NCBI GenBank assembly: GCA_965153355.1
Contig: OZ231128.1
Span: forward strand, 18,414,001-18,478,000
Direction of reading: 5' to 3'
Origin: Flaccisagitta enflata
Taxonomy: Eukaryota; Chaetognatha; Sagittoidea; Aphragmophora
DNA length: 64,000 nucleotides
Position 1 is the stretch's first letter, and each line of letters starts with the position of its first letter. Below are positions 10,055 to 20,680 of the stretch, piece after piece. The notes under the pieces are model-generated. The model was given only the letters and a program-made list of their open reading frames with translations, did not search any database and was not told the origin of the DNA. Made by a program: the position numbers and the translations under genes.

Positions 10055-11014
10055 AGATGCCCGTCGATTTTTGAAAATAAAGCGTTTTGGTATCGTGGAA
10101 TGGTTTACGTCCTGGGCGGTACTCAAGCCTGGATAAAAAAACATACTTACTTCACGAACATGTGGAGCTACGACCCGAGTTCCTTTACCTGGTTTAGAAA
10201 TACAATCCACGGAGAACTCGCCGACAAAGCCAGAAGCAGATATTCTTGTGGAATAATCGGTCAAAATCTTTATATTTTTGGGGGTGCCGATGAGGCTGAC
10301 AGATACCAAAATGATTTACATGTGGTAAATTTGCCGATAGAAAGTAAAAAAATTGATAGGCATGACTTTTTTTCCAAAAAACTAGTTGTTGATCAACAGC
10401 CAACGGCACGCGTAGAATTTTGTAGTTGGGTGTGGAAATCGGAATTTCACATATTAGGTGGATGGGATGGAAATTGTAGAAAGGATCTTTATATCTATGC
10501 TGAACATGCTTCTCGTTGGGAATCAAAGCCAACCAACGGAAACATGCCCAATATTGCCGGGGAGGTCACAGGTGCTGTTTACCCGGCCAAAGAAAGTTAT
10601 GTATTATGCTCAGATCTCGCCATATACTTTCTTTCACTATCCTCTTTTATTTGGACAAAGTCCCCAGTCAACGTCGAACTTAAAGGTGCGGGTTTCCCAG
10701 GATCAGTCATTGATGAGGGTTTCATGTACATTGCAGGCGGGATCGATAACAACCGTTGTATCAAAATACATCTAGATACCAAACAAGTTTTTGACGTTAT
10801 AAACCTACCAGATTTGACAGTCTCAGAGGAGGATATCGTCATCGATAAAAACGAGCAAGTGCCAGGTTACATGGCATACATGCAGGTTTGCTTTGACCAC
10901 GACGAGAAAAGGCTTTTTTTGGTTGGTGGTGGTAAAGCTCCCCGACACGAGGTAACAATGGACTCGATCAACAAATACTTAGTGCACATTGATTTGCCAA
11001 AACAGGTTGAATGA
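10055..11014 (+). CDS. Kelch-repeat protein, terminal exon (partial gene)
   Basis: About 320 codons after the acceptor (304 counted from the ATG at 10100). Counting from that ATG, double-glycine kelch strand motifs fall at residues 4-7 (VLGG), 58-62 (YIFGG), 118-121 (ILGG), 210-214 (YIAGG) and 274-278 (FLVGGG), each preceded by hydrophobic strand residues and followed by a W or Y further on. That gives five blades of a beta-propeller, so about one or two blades are missing for a full 6-7-blade fold. Sense codons upstream of the ATG (ENKAFWYRGMVYVLGG) look like a normal blade start, so the ATG is probably internal. Kelch propellers usually bind protein partners; no BTB, F-box or other partner domain is visible here. 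The frame is intact, unlike its surroundings. Upstream exons are not recognised; the antisense LINE lies in the presumed intron. Could alternatively be a retained gene fragment. Confidence 0.8.
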   Translation, partial: RCPSIFENKAFWYRGMVYVLGGTQAWIKKHTYFTNMWSYDPSSFTWFRNTIHGELADKARSRYSCGIIGQNLYIFGGADEADRYQNDLHVVNLPIESKKIDRHDFFSKKLVVDQQPTARVEFCSWVWKSEFHILGGWDGNCRKDLYIYAEHASRWESKPTNGNMPNIAGEVTGAVYPAKESYVLCSDLAIYFLSLSSFIWTKSPVNVELKGAGFPGSVIDEGFMYIAGGIDNNRCIKIHLDTKQVFDVINLPDLTVSEEDIVIDKNEQVPGYMAYMQVCFDHDEKRLFLVGGGKAPRHEVTMDSINKYLVHIDLPKQVE

Positions 11015-11023
11015 TGCACTTTC

Positions 11024-11029
11024 AATAAA
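11024..11029 (+). terminator. AATAAA polyadenylation signal
   Basis: Lies 10 bp after the kelch stop codon, in TTTCAATAAAGT, with a T-rich stretch about 50 bp further on. A very short 3' untranslated region would result. Confidence 0.6.
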
Positions 11030-11539
11030 GTAAGACTAGGACTATCCCAGTATTTTGAACTCAGCCGGGTTGATTTTTTTCGTTTTGGGTTTCAAATTCT
11101 ATTAAAGTGTTCTCATTAGCTCTCAGCTGTAAAACTATGAATCAAGCATACTAATTAGGGCCAACAGTTTTTGCATCAAAATTTGCATCAGAATTTGATT
11201 CAAATTCTTTGAGCTGTTGAGCACCCCAGCCTTCGCCTTTTTTTAACATACTATTTCAATAAATCATTAAAGCGATCAAGAGGTGCCAGATCTCATATTT
11301 TGATCTCAAATTGCAGGTTGTTGTGGATCAAATGTTTATCTTTGATCGTTTTGGCTCCGATATTAGGCCACTTTGCTTTTGTCACCATTTGTTTACATTT
11401 GAAAGGATTATAAAGATAAAGGGTTAGAGAGCTGTTTTGCACCTATAATTTCAGAGCAATTTTTGTTACTTTTCATAATTTTTGATACAGCTTGGCTTTG
11501 CACGGACCTATTTTGATGAAATTGGTGAAAGATAGGGCC
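11030..11539. other. Unassigned DNA after the kelch exon
   Basis: AT-rich with no gene or clear repeat; gradually enters the P element that follows. Confidence 0.4.
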
Positions 11540-11945
11540 ATAAATTTCTAAGCAAAGAACACCGGGGGACTTTTGTTTGTTTGTTTGTTTGTTTGTTTGT
11601 TCGTCCATTCGTTTGTTTGTTTGTTTGTTTGTTCGCTCGTTTGTTTGCTCGCTTGTTTGTTTGTTCTTCCCCCCAAGGCCCTCTCTGGTCTGAAATCTGC
11701 CCTCTAAGGCACTGAATCTGCCCTCTCAGTTTCAAGGCCTGGGAGGGTAGATTTCAGGCCTGAGAGGGTAGATTTCAGGCCTAAGAAGGCCTGGGGGACG
11801 GACAGACAGACAAACTAACAGATGGACGAACGAACGAACAAAAGTCCCCCTTGTAATCTACAGGAATTTGTCTTCTTTGATGGTGCTGCCCTGCTTGCCC
11901 TCACTCTAATTCACAAACATGCAAAGCAGGGCAATAAGTATCGCT
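11540..11945 (+). mobile_element. P-superfamily palindromic element, type P2
   Basis: The inverted arms ACACCGGGGGACTTTTGTTTG and the complement of CGAACAAAAGTCCCCCTTGT surround AGGCCTGAGAGGGTAGATTT-type tandem units in both orientations. It carries GTTTGTTTG and GACGGACAG tracts and ends in the extended arm GCTGCCCTGC..GCAGGGCAATAAGTATCGCTGACCA shared with other P types. Confidence 0.6.
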
Positions 11946-11974
11946 GACCACATATTGGGCGACCTGTTTTCTGT

Positions 11975-12405
11975 TTTTGTGCAGCGGCCCTGAGGTTGGT
12001 GACCTATGCTTTCACTCATATGGGGGATTTCCTCCTCCTTTTCCTCCTCCACTTCCTCCCTCCTCGTGCCCCCCTGGGTTTCTGGGAGGAAGAAGAGAAA
12101 ATTCAGTCAAATTCTGCCAAATTCTGCCAAATTCTACGTAAGTCTGCCAAATTATGCCAATTTTGCCAAATTTTGCCAAATTTTACTAAATTCTGCTAGT
12201 TTCTGCCTAAATCTTTGAGTTGGCCATGTTCCCTTCCCCGTCTTCTGGGAGGAGGAGAAGGAGGAGAAAATCCCATACATGTGTGAAACCATAGCCATAG
12301 GACATCAACCCCTTTGGAGCCACTGCCCTGCTCCCTCCTTCAACCTCAATCACAACCTACTTAAGCAGGGCACTCGTACCTCTGACCATCTAACACTTTT
12401 GCGAC
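11975..12405 (-). mobile_element. P-superfamily element, type P1
   Basis: The short end TTTTTGTGCAGCGGCCCTG leads to CTATGCTTTCACTCATATGG; the mirrored right side has CATGTGTGAAACCATAG, then GCCACTGCCCTGC and the extended arm ending TAACACTTTTGCGAC. The centre (12105-12210) is a CAAATTCTGC tandem array not found in other P1 copies. Confidence 0.65.
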
Positions 12406-12705
12406 TATTTCCCCCTTTGATTTCCTTCCCCATCTCCAAACCCTTTGATTCCCCCCACGCCGGGGAGAGGTGGGGGAAACACAATTATATACAGGCGTGG
12501 TGACTTCTTATCTGAAAATCAACCTGAAATGAGTAAATCAAACCACTGCTTAAGTGCTAACTGGTGGTACAATCAAGATGGTCATGTCATCTTTCGATGA
12601 AATTTGACAGTCCTTAAAACACAAATACAGGTGTAGTTGTTTTAGTAGTGATCTCTCAAAAACCACCAATTTTTGGGCAGCGGCTCCAAAGAGGACAAAG
12701 TCCTG

Positions 12706-13309
12706 CACTACTTAGGCCATTAAAAACGCAATTTTCCTAATAAGACTTGAATTTTTGATAATTTAGCTCTTCAAATCTTTGAAGGAGAGCTTGAATGTTT
12801 AGGACTAGTATCCATTTTGACCCTCTGAGCTGAGCTCAGGTGCCTGAGCCGTATTTGAGCAAGGAATTAAAAAGGTTTTGCCCACATGTTTACTCAAAGC
12901 GGGATCCCAAATTGAAGCGTTTTAGTCAACAACTTTTAAGGTTTCTACATTATCCTAGAGGTAGTTATTGATACGAGGACCTTAACTCTTTTACTGATTT
13001 ACCTTTGTTATTACTAGGGGCAATAATGGAGAGGGAAAATGGCACTGGTGACAGAGTTTGTTTTGCAAAAACCGATTTGAAGATAGCTTAACTAAAAATG
13101 GGCAAGTTTTGTGTGAGTTTCAGAATGGAACTTTTTCAAAGATTGGTTAATATCTCTGAAACGGCTCATCTTAGCCTTTTGGGACCAAGTTTTTTGAACT
13201 CCTCACACGAAAACACTTTGAAAATACTCAAGAGAACAGCACTCCTAGACCAGTATTGTACCCTCATCCTTGTGCATGTAGATTGCGTTTTTTTATGGCC
13301 TAAGTTGTA
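12706..13309. mobile_element. TIR element (ACTTAGGCCAT ends) inside P3
   Basis: ACTTAGGCCATTAAAAACGC at the left and the complement ACTTAGGCCATAAAAAAACG at the right. It splits the P3 sequence between AAAGTCCTG and TAGAACAC, which are adjacent in the P3 copy at 45700. The interior shows no transposase. Confidence 0.65.
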
Positions 13310-13517
13310 GAACACAAGAGAATCTGTCCATCTGTACTTCTGTGCGTCTGTTTCCCCCCTGCCCCATCCTCTGGATTTTGTCTCCTTTGGGGCCTATTAT
13401 AACCCAAACTATGCCAAATAGCCCAAATCTAAGTATAATGGCCCAAATCCAAGCAAAATGGCTCAAATTTGACCCAAAAACACCAATGCTGGCCTGAAGT
13501 CCATCATTTTGACACCC

Positions 13518-14082
13518 TACAGTATGTTTCAACTCGTTTGGAACATTATACGACGGCATAACTCTGGAAGTAATAGAGATAATTCAATTCTGAAAAAAAA
13601 CTTTTTTAGGTAATAGTTTGGCATTTTATGATGATTAATCCCTGTGTTTTTTGGAAAAATCGAGTCCCCTTTACATATCACTAACTAAAAATAATGCTTT
13701 GAAAAGTATGTTAGATTGTCGTTTAGTGAAAAAAATTGATAACTTATCTTGCTTTAGTTTTGCCAGAATTTTGAGATTTTCATACCCAATAGGTTTCAAA
13801 TATATGATATTTTGATGTAGTTTATTAAAATAGAGAGAGAAAATTGGCTACAGATGTAATTTATTGAAAAAAGGAGAGAAAATTACCTTTTTTTGCATAA
13901 TTTGACCCCAGCTTCCTCAGGGTGCGAAAAGAATCAAAACTCTATAGAAAATCCCTGAGAATGGTTTAGTATAAAATGCCAAACAATTACCTATCAGATA
14001 CTTCTGTCAGAATTGAATTATCTCTATTACTTTTGGATTTATGCCGTCGTATAATGTTCCAAACGAGTTGAAACATACTGTA
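13518..14082. mobile_element. Long-TIR element, TACAGTATG family, copy 1
   Basis: TACAGTATGTTTCAACTCGT and its exact inverted counterpart at 14063-14082. Arms extend through GGAACATTATACGACGGCATAA and the TTTGGCATTTTATGATGAT / AAAATGCCAAACAATTACCT pair. TA-flanked. Same family as 35360-35905 and 51938-52706. Confidence 0.8.
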
Positions 14083-14100
14083 GAGCTATACTCTGAGCAC

Positions 14101-15490
14101 GATCAACAAGTAGGCTAATGAGGCTTAGCCTCAGGCCTCGCGCTTTGGGGGGCCTCGCGCTTTGAGGGGAAAAAAGAAATAGTCGCAAAAGCGTTAGATG
14201 GTCAGCGGTACCCGTGCCCTGCCTAAGTTGGTTGTGGTTGAAGTTGAGGGGGGAGCAGGGCAGCGGCCCCGAAGGGGTCGATGACCTATGCTTTCACACA
14301 TATGGGGGATTTTCTCCTCCTCCTCCTTCTTCTTCTCCTCCTCCTCCTCCTCCGTCCCTCCCCCTCAAATCTCAGTCCCGAGGCCCAAATTCCAGTCTCG
14401 AGGCCCAAATCCCAGTCTTGAGGCCCAAATCCCAGCCTCAAGGCCCAAATCCTAGCCTCAAGGCCTAAATCCTAGCCTGGAGGCTGAGATTTGGGCCTCA
14501 AGGTTGGGATCTGGGCCTCCTGGCTGAGATTTTGACCTTGAGGCTGAGATTTGGGCTTCACGGCTGAAATCTGGGCCTCCAGGCTAGGATTTAGGCCTTG
14601 AGGCTAGGATTTGGGCCTTGAGGCTGGGATTTGGGCCTCGGGACTGGGATTTGAGGGGGGTGGACGGAGAAGAAGGAGGAGAAGAAGAAGGAGGAGGAGG
14701 AGAAAATCCCCCATATGTGTGAAAGCATAGGTCATAGACCCCTTTGGGGCCGCTGCCCAAAAAAGGGGAAGGAGAGGGGAAAAAGAGAAAAGTGGAGAAA
14801 AAACGAGAAAAGGGAAGGAAAAAAGAGAAGGGGAAAGAAAAAAAGAGAAGAGGAAAGAGGAAGGTGACAAAAAAGAAAAAAAAGGAGAGTAAAAAGAAGA
14901 AGAAAAAGAAGAAAAAAAAACTGACAAGTTTTTAGACTGAGTAGAGTTGAAGGCAGATGGTGCCCCTGGTACAAAATTCCAAATCAAGCACTGGTGCCCA
15001 TTTCCACATCAAATCTTATGTCTTTTACAGACAAAGGAGAAATATAAGATGTGAACCCCCTAAATCTGTAGCATTAGTTCAATGATGCAAATTGAAGCTT
15101 ATGATTATATGAGTGGCGCCACCAGAGCGATTTTGCAATTTCCTATCCAATCTAAAATTATATTACACAATCATTGATTTTATATACTTTTAATAATAGT
15201 CAATTTTAATGCTTTATCAAGCTTTATCTTGATTTTAAAGATAAAATTAAAAAAATCGCTCTGGTGATGCCATTCATATTGATATAAAGATTCTCTCTTT
15301 ACCTTTAGATTCTCTATAGTTTAACTAGTGAGGGCTGTAGGTGGGGTGCTACAGTTTGTTTTAACCTTTTCTCGGTAAAGTGTGTCGTTTTGCCCACCAG
15401 TCCATGGCGATATTGTAACCCCTAGTCACTTCCTAAAACTACAGGGGCCTCGCGGCAACCATAGCCTCAGGCCTCGCACATTGTTGATCG
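14101..15490. mobile_element. Composite insert bounded by GATCAACAA inverted ends
   Basis: GATCAACAA with CCTCAGGCCTCGCGC at about 14101-14150 faces the complement at about 15455-15490 (CCTCAGGCCTCGCACATTGTTGATC). The insert holds a complete P1 element, a purine-rich tract (14760-14925) and about 500 bp of AT-rich DNA with no gene. Boundaries are approximate. Confidence 0.4.
14182..14767 (+). mobile_element. P-superfamily element, type P1 (full-length)
   Basis: The extended arm begins GTCGCAAAAGCGTTAGATGG, then GGTCAGCGGTACCCGTGCCC and GCAGGGCAGCGGCCCCGAA. CTATGCTTTCACACATATGG at the left mirrors CCATATGTGTGAAAGCATAG at the right; it ends GGGGCCGCTGCCCAAAAAAGG. The centre is an inverted array of about 19-20-bp GAGGCCCAAATCCCAGCCT units, first on one strand, then the other. 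Confidence 0.75.
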
Positions 15491-15884
15491 GGCCTAGGCT
15501 ATACTGTGGCTTCCAATACCTAGATTCTGACCAGATTTGAGCCATTTTGCTTGGCTTTGGGCCATTATGCTTGGATTTGGGCTATTTTGCTTATATTTGG
15601 CCCATATTGCTTAGATTTCGGCTATTTGGCCGAATGGACAGACAGACGGACGGACGTATGGACAGATTTGCCCAGTGTTTTCTGGAATTTTTCCTCTTTG
15701 AGGCCGCTGCCCTGCTCCCCCTCAACATAAATCACGCACTATTCAAGCAGGACATGGGTACTGCTGACCACTTACTGCCATCGCTAAGCTGAAATGTATC
15801 AATAGTCGCAAATGCATTGAATAGTCAGCGGTACCCACGCCCTGCCTAAGTAGATTGTGATTGAAGTTGAGAGAGGGAGTTGGG

Positions 15885-16454
15885 CAGGAACCGACAAAAT
15901 TTTTAGCTGCCTACAAGCGAGGTTTTCTTGCTAGCTCTTGCCTACAAAATATCAATATAAAGATTGGACAACATTAATATTTAATCAACAAGGCCAGATA
16001 CACGGCTACCTTAGTTGCATGCGGGAGGGCAGGGGCGGCAAAAAAAAGCTAAGCGTGACAGACAGACCAACTGACCAACCGACAGACCAACCGACGGACA
16101 AAGCGGGTTGTAGAGTCGCCTGTACACAACTAAAAACTAGAGTAAGGAAAAGAGCTTCAGAAAATCTTACTGATGTTCAATCCAGAACTTGTATGATCTT
16201 TATGAAACAGTATCCTAGATATATTGGAAAATAGTACAAAAAAAAAACATAATTCATTATTGCATAAATATTGTATGCATAGCTGTATGATATGGCAAAT
16301 CATACAAAAACTTTTTTAGCCATAAATAATTTTGATGTTTTTATAGAAAAATCCCGTTTTTTTCTATTCTTTTTTTTATCTGTCTCTCTGCCTACAAAAT
16401 TTGCTTGCTGCCTACAAGCAATGCTTGCGTGCTTGGGCACTTTGTCGTACCCTG
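15885..16454. mobile_element. hAT-like element with perfect 8-bp target duplication
   Basis: GAGTTGGG flanks it at 15877-15884 and 16455-16462. The left end CAGGAACCGACAAAAT and the right end (complement CAGGGTACGACAAAGTG) form an imperfect TIR beginning CAGG, in line with hAT ends. A GCCTACAAGC motif repeats near both ends. It contains a reverse family A copy and no transposase. Confidence 0.75.
15988..16136 (-). repeat. Hairpin-headed repeat, family A
   Basis: Reads AACAAGGCCAGATACACGG, then GGCAGGGGCGGC, a GACCAACCGACAGACC tract and the head CAAAGCGGGTTGTAGAGTCG. The hairpin is decayed (GTCGCCTGTACACAAC). Nested in the hAT-like element. Confidence 0.75.
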
Positions 16455-16826
16455 GAGTTGGGCAGCTACCCGGAAGAGGTCAATGACCTAGATTCACACA
16501 AATGGGTAATTTTCCCCTTATCATTCTAGCGATGAAGATTTAAGCCTTGTGGCTGGTATTTGGACCTCAAGGCTGAATTTTGTGCTTGAAGCTGGGATTT
16601 ATAAATTGTGGCTGGGATTTAAGCCTTGAGGCTGGGATTTAGGACTTGAGGCCGGAATTAGGGCCATGAGGCTGGGTCTTGAGGCTGGACTTTGGACCTT
16701 AAAGCTGGTACTTGGAGACTGGGCTAGGATTTGAGTTGGTGGGGGATGGAAAAAAATGAGGAGGAGAAGGGGGAAATTCCGTATGTGTGAAAGCAAAGGT
16801 CATCGACACTTTCTGGGCCGCTGCTC

Positions 16827-17097
16827 AAGGATCATGACAAGTCTCAAAAATGCTTTTGAAAGTATGGGTGCAAAATGACCCTCTTACCCTTCATCATGAA
16901 ATGCACTGAAATTGAATCAAATGGCGATAGAAAAATGCGGATTGCACCTCTGATCAGCTCTAGATTTATTATCTCATGGATTTCAAGTTGAATTTCGAAT
17001 TGGCCCTATTTTAGGTCCAAAGTGATCAAAAATCCACTTTTTGATGACAATTATCATCACGTTATGATAATAATATCAAATCCAGCACCTATAGATC

Positions 17098-17098
<1 letters not shown>
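16827..17098. other. Unassigned DNA
   Basis: AT-rich, no gene or repeat recognised. Confidence 0.4.

Positions 17099-17178
<80 letters not shown>
17099..17178. repeat. (CT)n microsatellite
   Basis: About 40 uninterrupted CT units. Confidence 0.97.
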
Positions 17179-17181
<3 letters not shown>

Positions 17182-17773
17182 TTTGTTGTTCCCCTCCTCT
17201 CCTGTTTGCTTACCTCCGTTTTTTGATGCCTCGGCATTTGTCGTCGCAATCGACACTCGTCTCTCATTCGCACTGTGGTTTAAATTACATCATTATGAGG
17301 TTCTTATCTCTCATGTGCACTGTGTTTTGATATACAACTTATGGAGGCATCAAATCTCTCTCTCTGTAATCATTACGCATCCTTATTGTTTTTCTATCCT
17401 GATTAGGTATTTGTAGTGCATAAAACTGCTCATGTCATAATTATCACCGACTGCTCCTTTCAAATATGAATATAGTTTATCTTTTATCAAAAAGAGCCTG
17501 ATGTTTTCCAGAAATTGACATCCCCTGATTTTGATTATGTAATAGTGAAATGTACAACATTGATAGTTCATTGCGAATTTGTTTCATATTCCTTATTGCA
17601 TAAATTTGAAAGTTTGTGATATGAATTGTTCAAGAATTTAGTGGTGTCTGATGTATCTAATCTAACGGACAAAATGAATGATTCCCAGTACGATTTTGTT
17701 TTTATTTCCGAATCCTCCACCAGAGCGATTTTAATTCGTATAGCTTTGGGCCGTAATACATTAAACCCAGCCA
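17179..17773. other. Unassigned DNA
   Basis: No gene recognised. Short frames on either strand lack any domain. Confidence 0.4.
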
Positions 17774-17859
17774 ACCCTTAGCCCTCTAGCTAACCCTATC
17801 CCTAACCCTAAAACTATCCCCAACCCTAACCCTAACCCTAAACCCACCCCTAACCCTAA
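17774..17859. repeat. Degenerate interstitial CCCTAA tract
   Basis: About a dozen CCCTAAC or CCCTAA units with interspersed variants (CCCAACC, ACCCACC). Same sequence class as the metazoan TTAGGG telomere repeat, but internal and decayed. Confidence 0.75.
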
Positions 17860-18189
17860 TTCAAAAAACCGCTTAAAAAGTCTTTAAAACAAAAAATCAC
17901 AGATGATCGTACAATTGTACCAATCTAACTTATCTTACCTTATATTGTGTCATGAATCAATAGATTGGGTTTATTGGATTGTAGTTACCGACCTATCTTA
18001 TAAGATTCATCGTTTTTGATTAGATACTGCAATGATAATCATGGCCTTTACTAGATAGAAAGATAAAAAACAGTTTCAATTGTTGTTGAAAATAGTTAAA
18101 CAGCAACACAAATTCAAAACACTTCACTTTTAATCAGATAATGTTGTTAAATCTAGTTACATTTTTGTTAAGCCAAACCAAAACTTAAC
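17860..18189. other. Unassigned AT-rich DNA
   Basis: Nothing recognised. Confidence 0.4.
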
Positions 18190-18345
18190 GTGGTAGCGCG
18201 TCAATTTTGCAAGATTATCCACTGCGTGACTGTATTCTCTATTTTCCTCTTTCTACAAATACTCGTCGTGCGGGAATCGTGTAAAAGAGAGAAAACGTCG
18301 TTTGAAAACGAGGGAAAAGACCGCAGAGAGGCGCGCGCGAGTGTG

Positions 18346-18402
<57 letters not shown>

Positions 18403-18535
18403 ACAACGAGACAACCACAGAAATGGTAACTCCAACATCACACCTGCGACGTTCGGCGCTTTCACCATTTCTGCCGCTGCCGCCGAAATTGCAGCAGCTC
18501 CACAATGGGTTAAGATTCGTGAAAGTGAATTATGA
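18190..18535 (+). other. CpG-rich (GA)n segment, possible first exon
   Basis: CpG density rises (GGCGCGCGCGAG, CTGCGACGTTCGGCG) around a (GA)n tract at 18353-18399. An ATG at 18423 sits in a favourable context (CACAGAAATGG) and opens MVTPTSHLRRSALSPFLPLP. A possible donor GTTAAG follows ACAATGG at about 18508. No domain, no partner exon and no conservation can be seen, so this is only a candidate. Confidence 0.2.
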
Positions 18536-18555
18536 CTTAGTGCTGCTCATAATAG

Positions 18556-19068
18556 TTTTTAGTTGTGTGCCACGCGACTCTACAACCCGCTATGTTGGCC
18601 CATATCCCAGACTTGATGCCCAAATCCCAGTCTTGAGGTCCAAATCCCAACCTCAAGGCCCAAATCCCATCTTATAGCCAAAATCCTATCTTTGAGGCCC
18701 AAATTCCAGCCTCGAGGGATTTGGACCTCAAGACTTGGGATTTGGGCCTCGAGGCTGGGATATGGGCTTTAGGGCTGAGATATGGGCCTGGAGGTTGGGG
18801 GGGATGGAGGAGGAGAAGGAGGAGAAGGGGGAGGAGGAGAAAATTCCCCTGTGTGAAAGCATAGGTCATCGACCCCTTTGGGGCCGCTGCCCTGCTCTCC
18901 CCTCAACTTCAACCACAACCTACTAAGGCAGGGCGCGGGTACCGCTGACCATCTAACGCTTTTGCGACTTACTTTTTTGGCGTTAATGAGCTTTTTGAGC
19001 ACACGGCTCCTGCCCAGATGCCCTAGTGACCTTCTCCAGCACTGCTCCTGCCCACCTGCACAAAAATA
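18556..19068 (+). repeat. Family A copy split by a P1 element
   Basis: Head TTTTAGTTGTGTGCCACGCGACTCTACAACCCGC-type sequence ends at about 18596; the family A middle resumes at 18968 with CTTTTTTGGCGTTAATGAGC and twice CTCCTGCCCA. The (GTCY)n tract expected between them is gone, replaced by P1. Confidence 0.65.
18597..18967 (-). mobile_element. P-superfamily P1 element (left arm missing)
   Basis: Begins directly in the AAATCCCAGTCTTGAGG tandem core, then the inverted core, GTGTGAAAGCATAGGTCATC, GGGGCCGCTGCCCTGC, and the extended arm ending CTAACGCTTTTGCGAC. One half of the usual palindrome is absent. Confidence 0.65.
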
Positions 19069-19498
19069 GGACATTCAAGGATGAATTTTAAAGTGTTTTT
19101 GATAGCTGATACCCAATTTTATGGTAACTTTTTGTTTCGTGTTAGTCCAGATAGTTTATCGGAAAATCCTAGAGTACAAATCCTGCTGCCGGGAAGAAAA
19201 TTATAATCAAGAGGTCTGGGATACACGGTTACCCAAAATGTGTGGGGGTGGTCAGGGGCGGCCCTCAATAGGTAAAATTTGAGGGTCTCTTAACATCTAG
19301 TGACATCCTAATAAACAGAGAATGAAAGATTTGCTTCCTCATTGATGAATCTAAACCAACGTGGCGCCTTAGAAAAGCGGCAGCCGTGACAGCAGCTGCG
19401 GCACAAGTCAATACGTCAATCTGATCTTCCCCAGTTTTTTCCCAGTTTCCCTCCCACATGTTCTCCCTGTCTCTCTTACTCAATATCTCACCCACTCA
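19069..19498. other. Unassigned DNA
   Basis: Nothing recognised apart from a CpG-richer patch near 19380. Confidence 0.4.
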
Positions 19499-20148
<650 letters not shown>

Positions 20149-20223
20149 TTCACACACAGCGTGTCTGAGAAAATACGGCGCGCTATTCATCAAGATCAAG
20201 TGCGTCACTTTCGAGTCTGAATG

Positions 20224-20580
20224 ACATGGTGGGTGGCATAAAAAAGGGGAGAGTTTCATGTCAGATGGTGTCTTTGAAATGTGGGTATTAGATGTCAAGA
20301 GGTGGCATTACAATGGGGGTATAAAATTTCAAAGAGTGGCATTGAAATGAAGGTATTAGATGTCAAGAGGTGGCACTAAAATGGGGGTATTAGATGTGAA
20401 GAGGTAGCACTAAAACAGGGTATTAGATGTCAAGGGGTGGCATAACTGGCATTAAAATGGGGTATTAGATCACAAGAGGTGGCATAAGATTTAAAATGGG
20501 GGGACGGAGAAATTAAAGAGGAAGGGGAAATTTCCCCATTTGTGAAAACATGGGTCATCGGCCACTTTGGGCCGGTGTGG
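20224..20580. repeat. 35-bp tandem repeat ending in a P1-type arm
   Basis: About eight diverged units of GGTGGCATTAAAATGGGGGTATTAGATGTCAAGA (34-36 bp). The array runs into GGGGAAATTTCCCCATTTGTG, AAAACATGGGTCATCGGCC, the right arm of a P element. I take the array as that element's core. Confidence 0.6.
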
Positions 20581-20607
20581 AACGCATTTGAATGATATCT
20601 TTTCTTT

Positions 20608-20680
20608 TTAGATGCGTCCTCGCATCTCTATAAGTGGTTGTGGAAGTAGGACGGAAGGATGGTCGAAAAATCCGAAACAT
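20608..20680 (+). repeat. Family C head fragment
   Basis: TTTTTAGATGCGTCCTCGCATCTCTATAAG: hairpin GATGCG-TCCT-CGCATC, a perfect stem with bases different from the other heads. The GTCY tract is short. Confidence 0.55.

Larger units (their letters stand above)
12669..15785 (+). mobile_element. P-superfamily element type P3, multiply interrupted
   Basis: The short end TTTTTGGGCAGCGGCTCC is at 12669; P3 sequence resumes at 13306 (TAGAACACAAGAGAATCTGTC, then CCAAATCCAAGCAAAATGG units), again at about 15500 (TTTGGGCCATTATGCTTGG, GACGGACGG), and closes with the extended arm to 15782. Compared with the uninterrupted P3 at 45670-46325, at least three inserts are present: 12706-13309, 13518-14082 and about 14100-15490. 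Confidence 0.65.
15806..16826 (+). mobile_element. P-superfamily P1 element split by a hAT-like insertion
   Basis: The extended arm (GTCGCAAATGC..TAGTCAGCGGTACCCACGCC) runs to 15884, and P1 resumes at 16455 with GGGCAGCTACCCGGAAGAGG, the GAGGCTGGGATTT tandem core, and the mirrored arm ending GGGCCGCTGC at about 16826. Confidence 0.7.

Noticed and set aside
10194-10842. Antisense and out-of-frame ORFs over the kelch exon
   Set aside because: Shadows of the kelch frame; no domains of their own.
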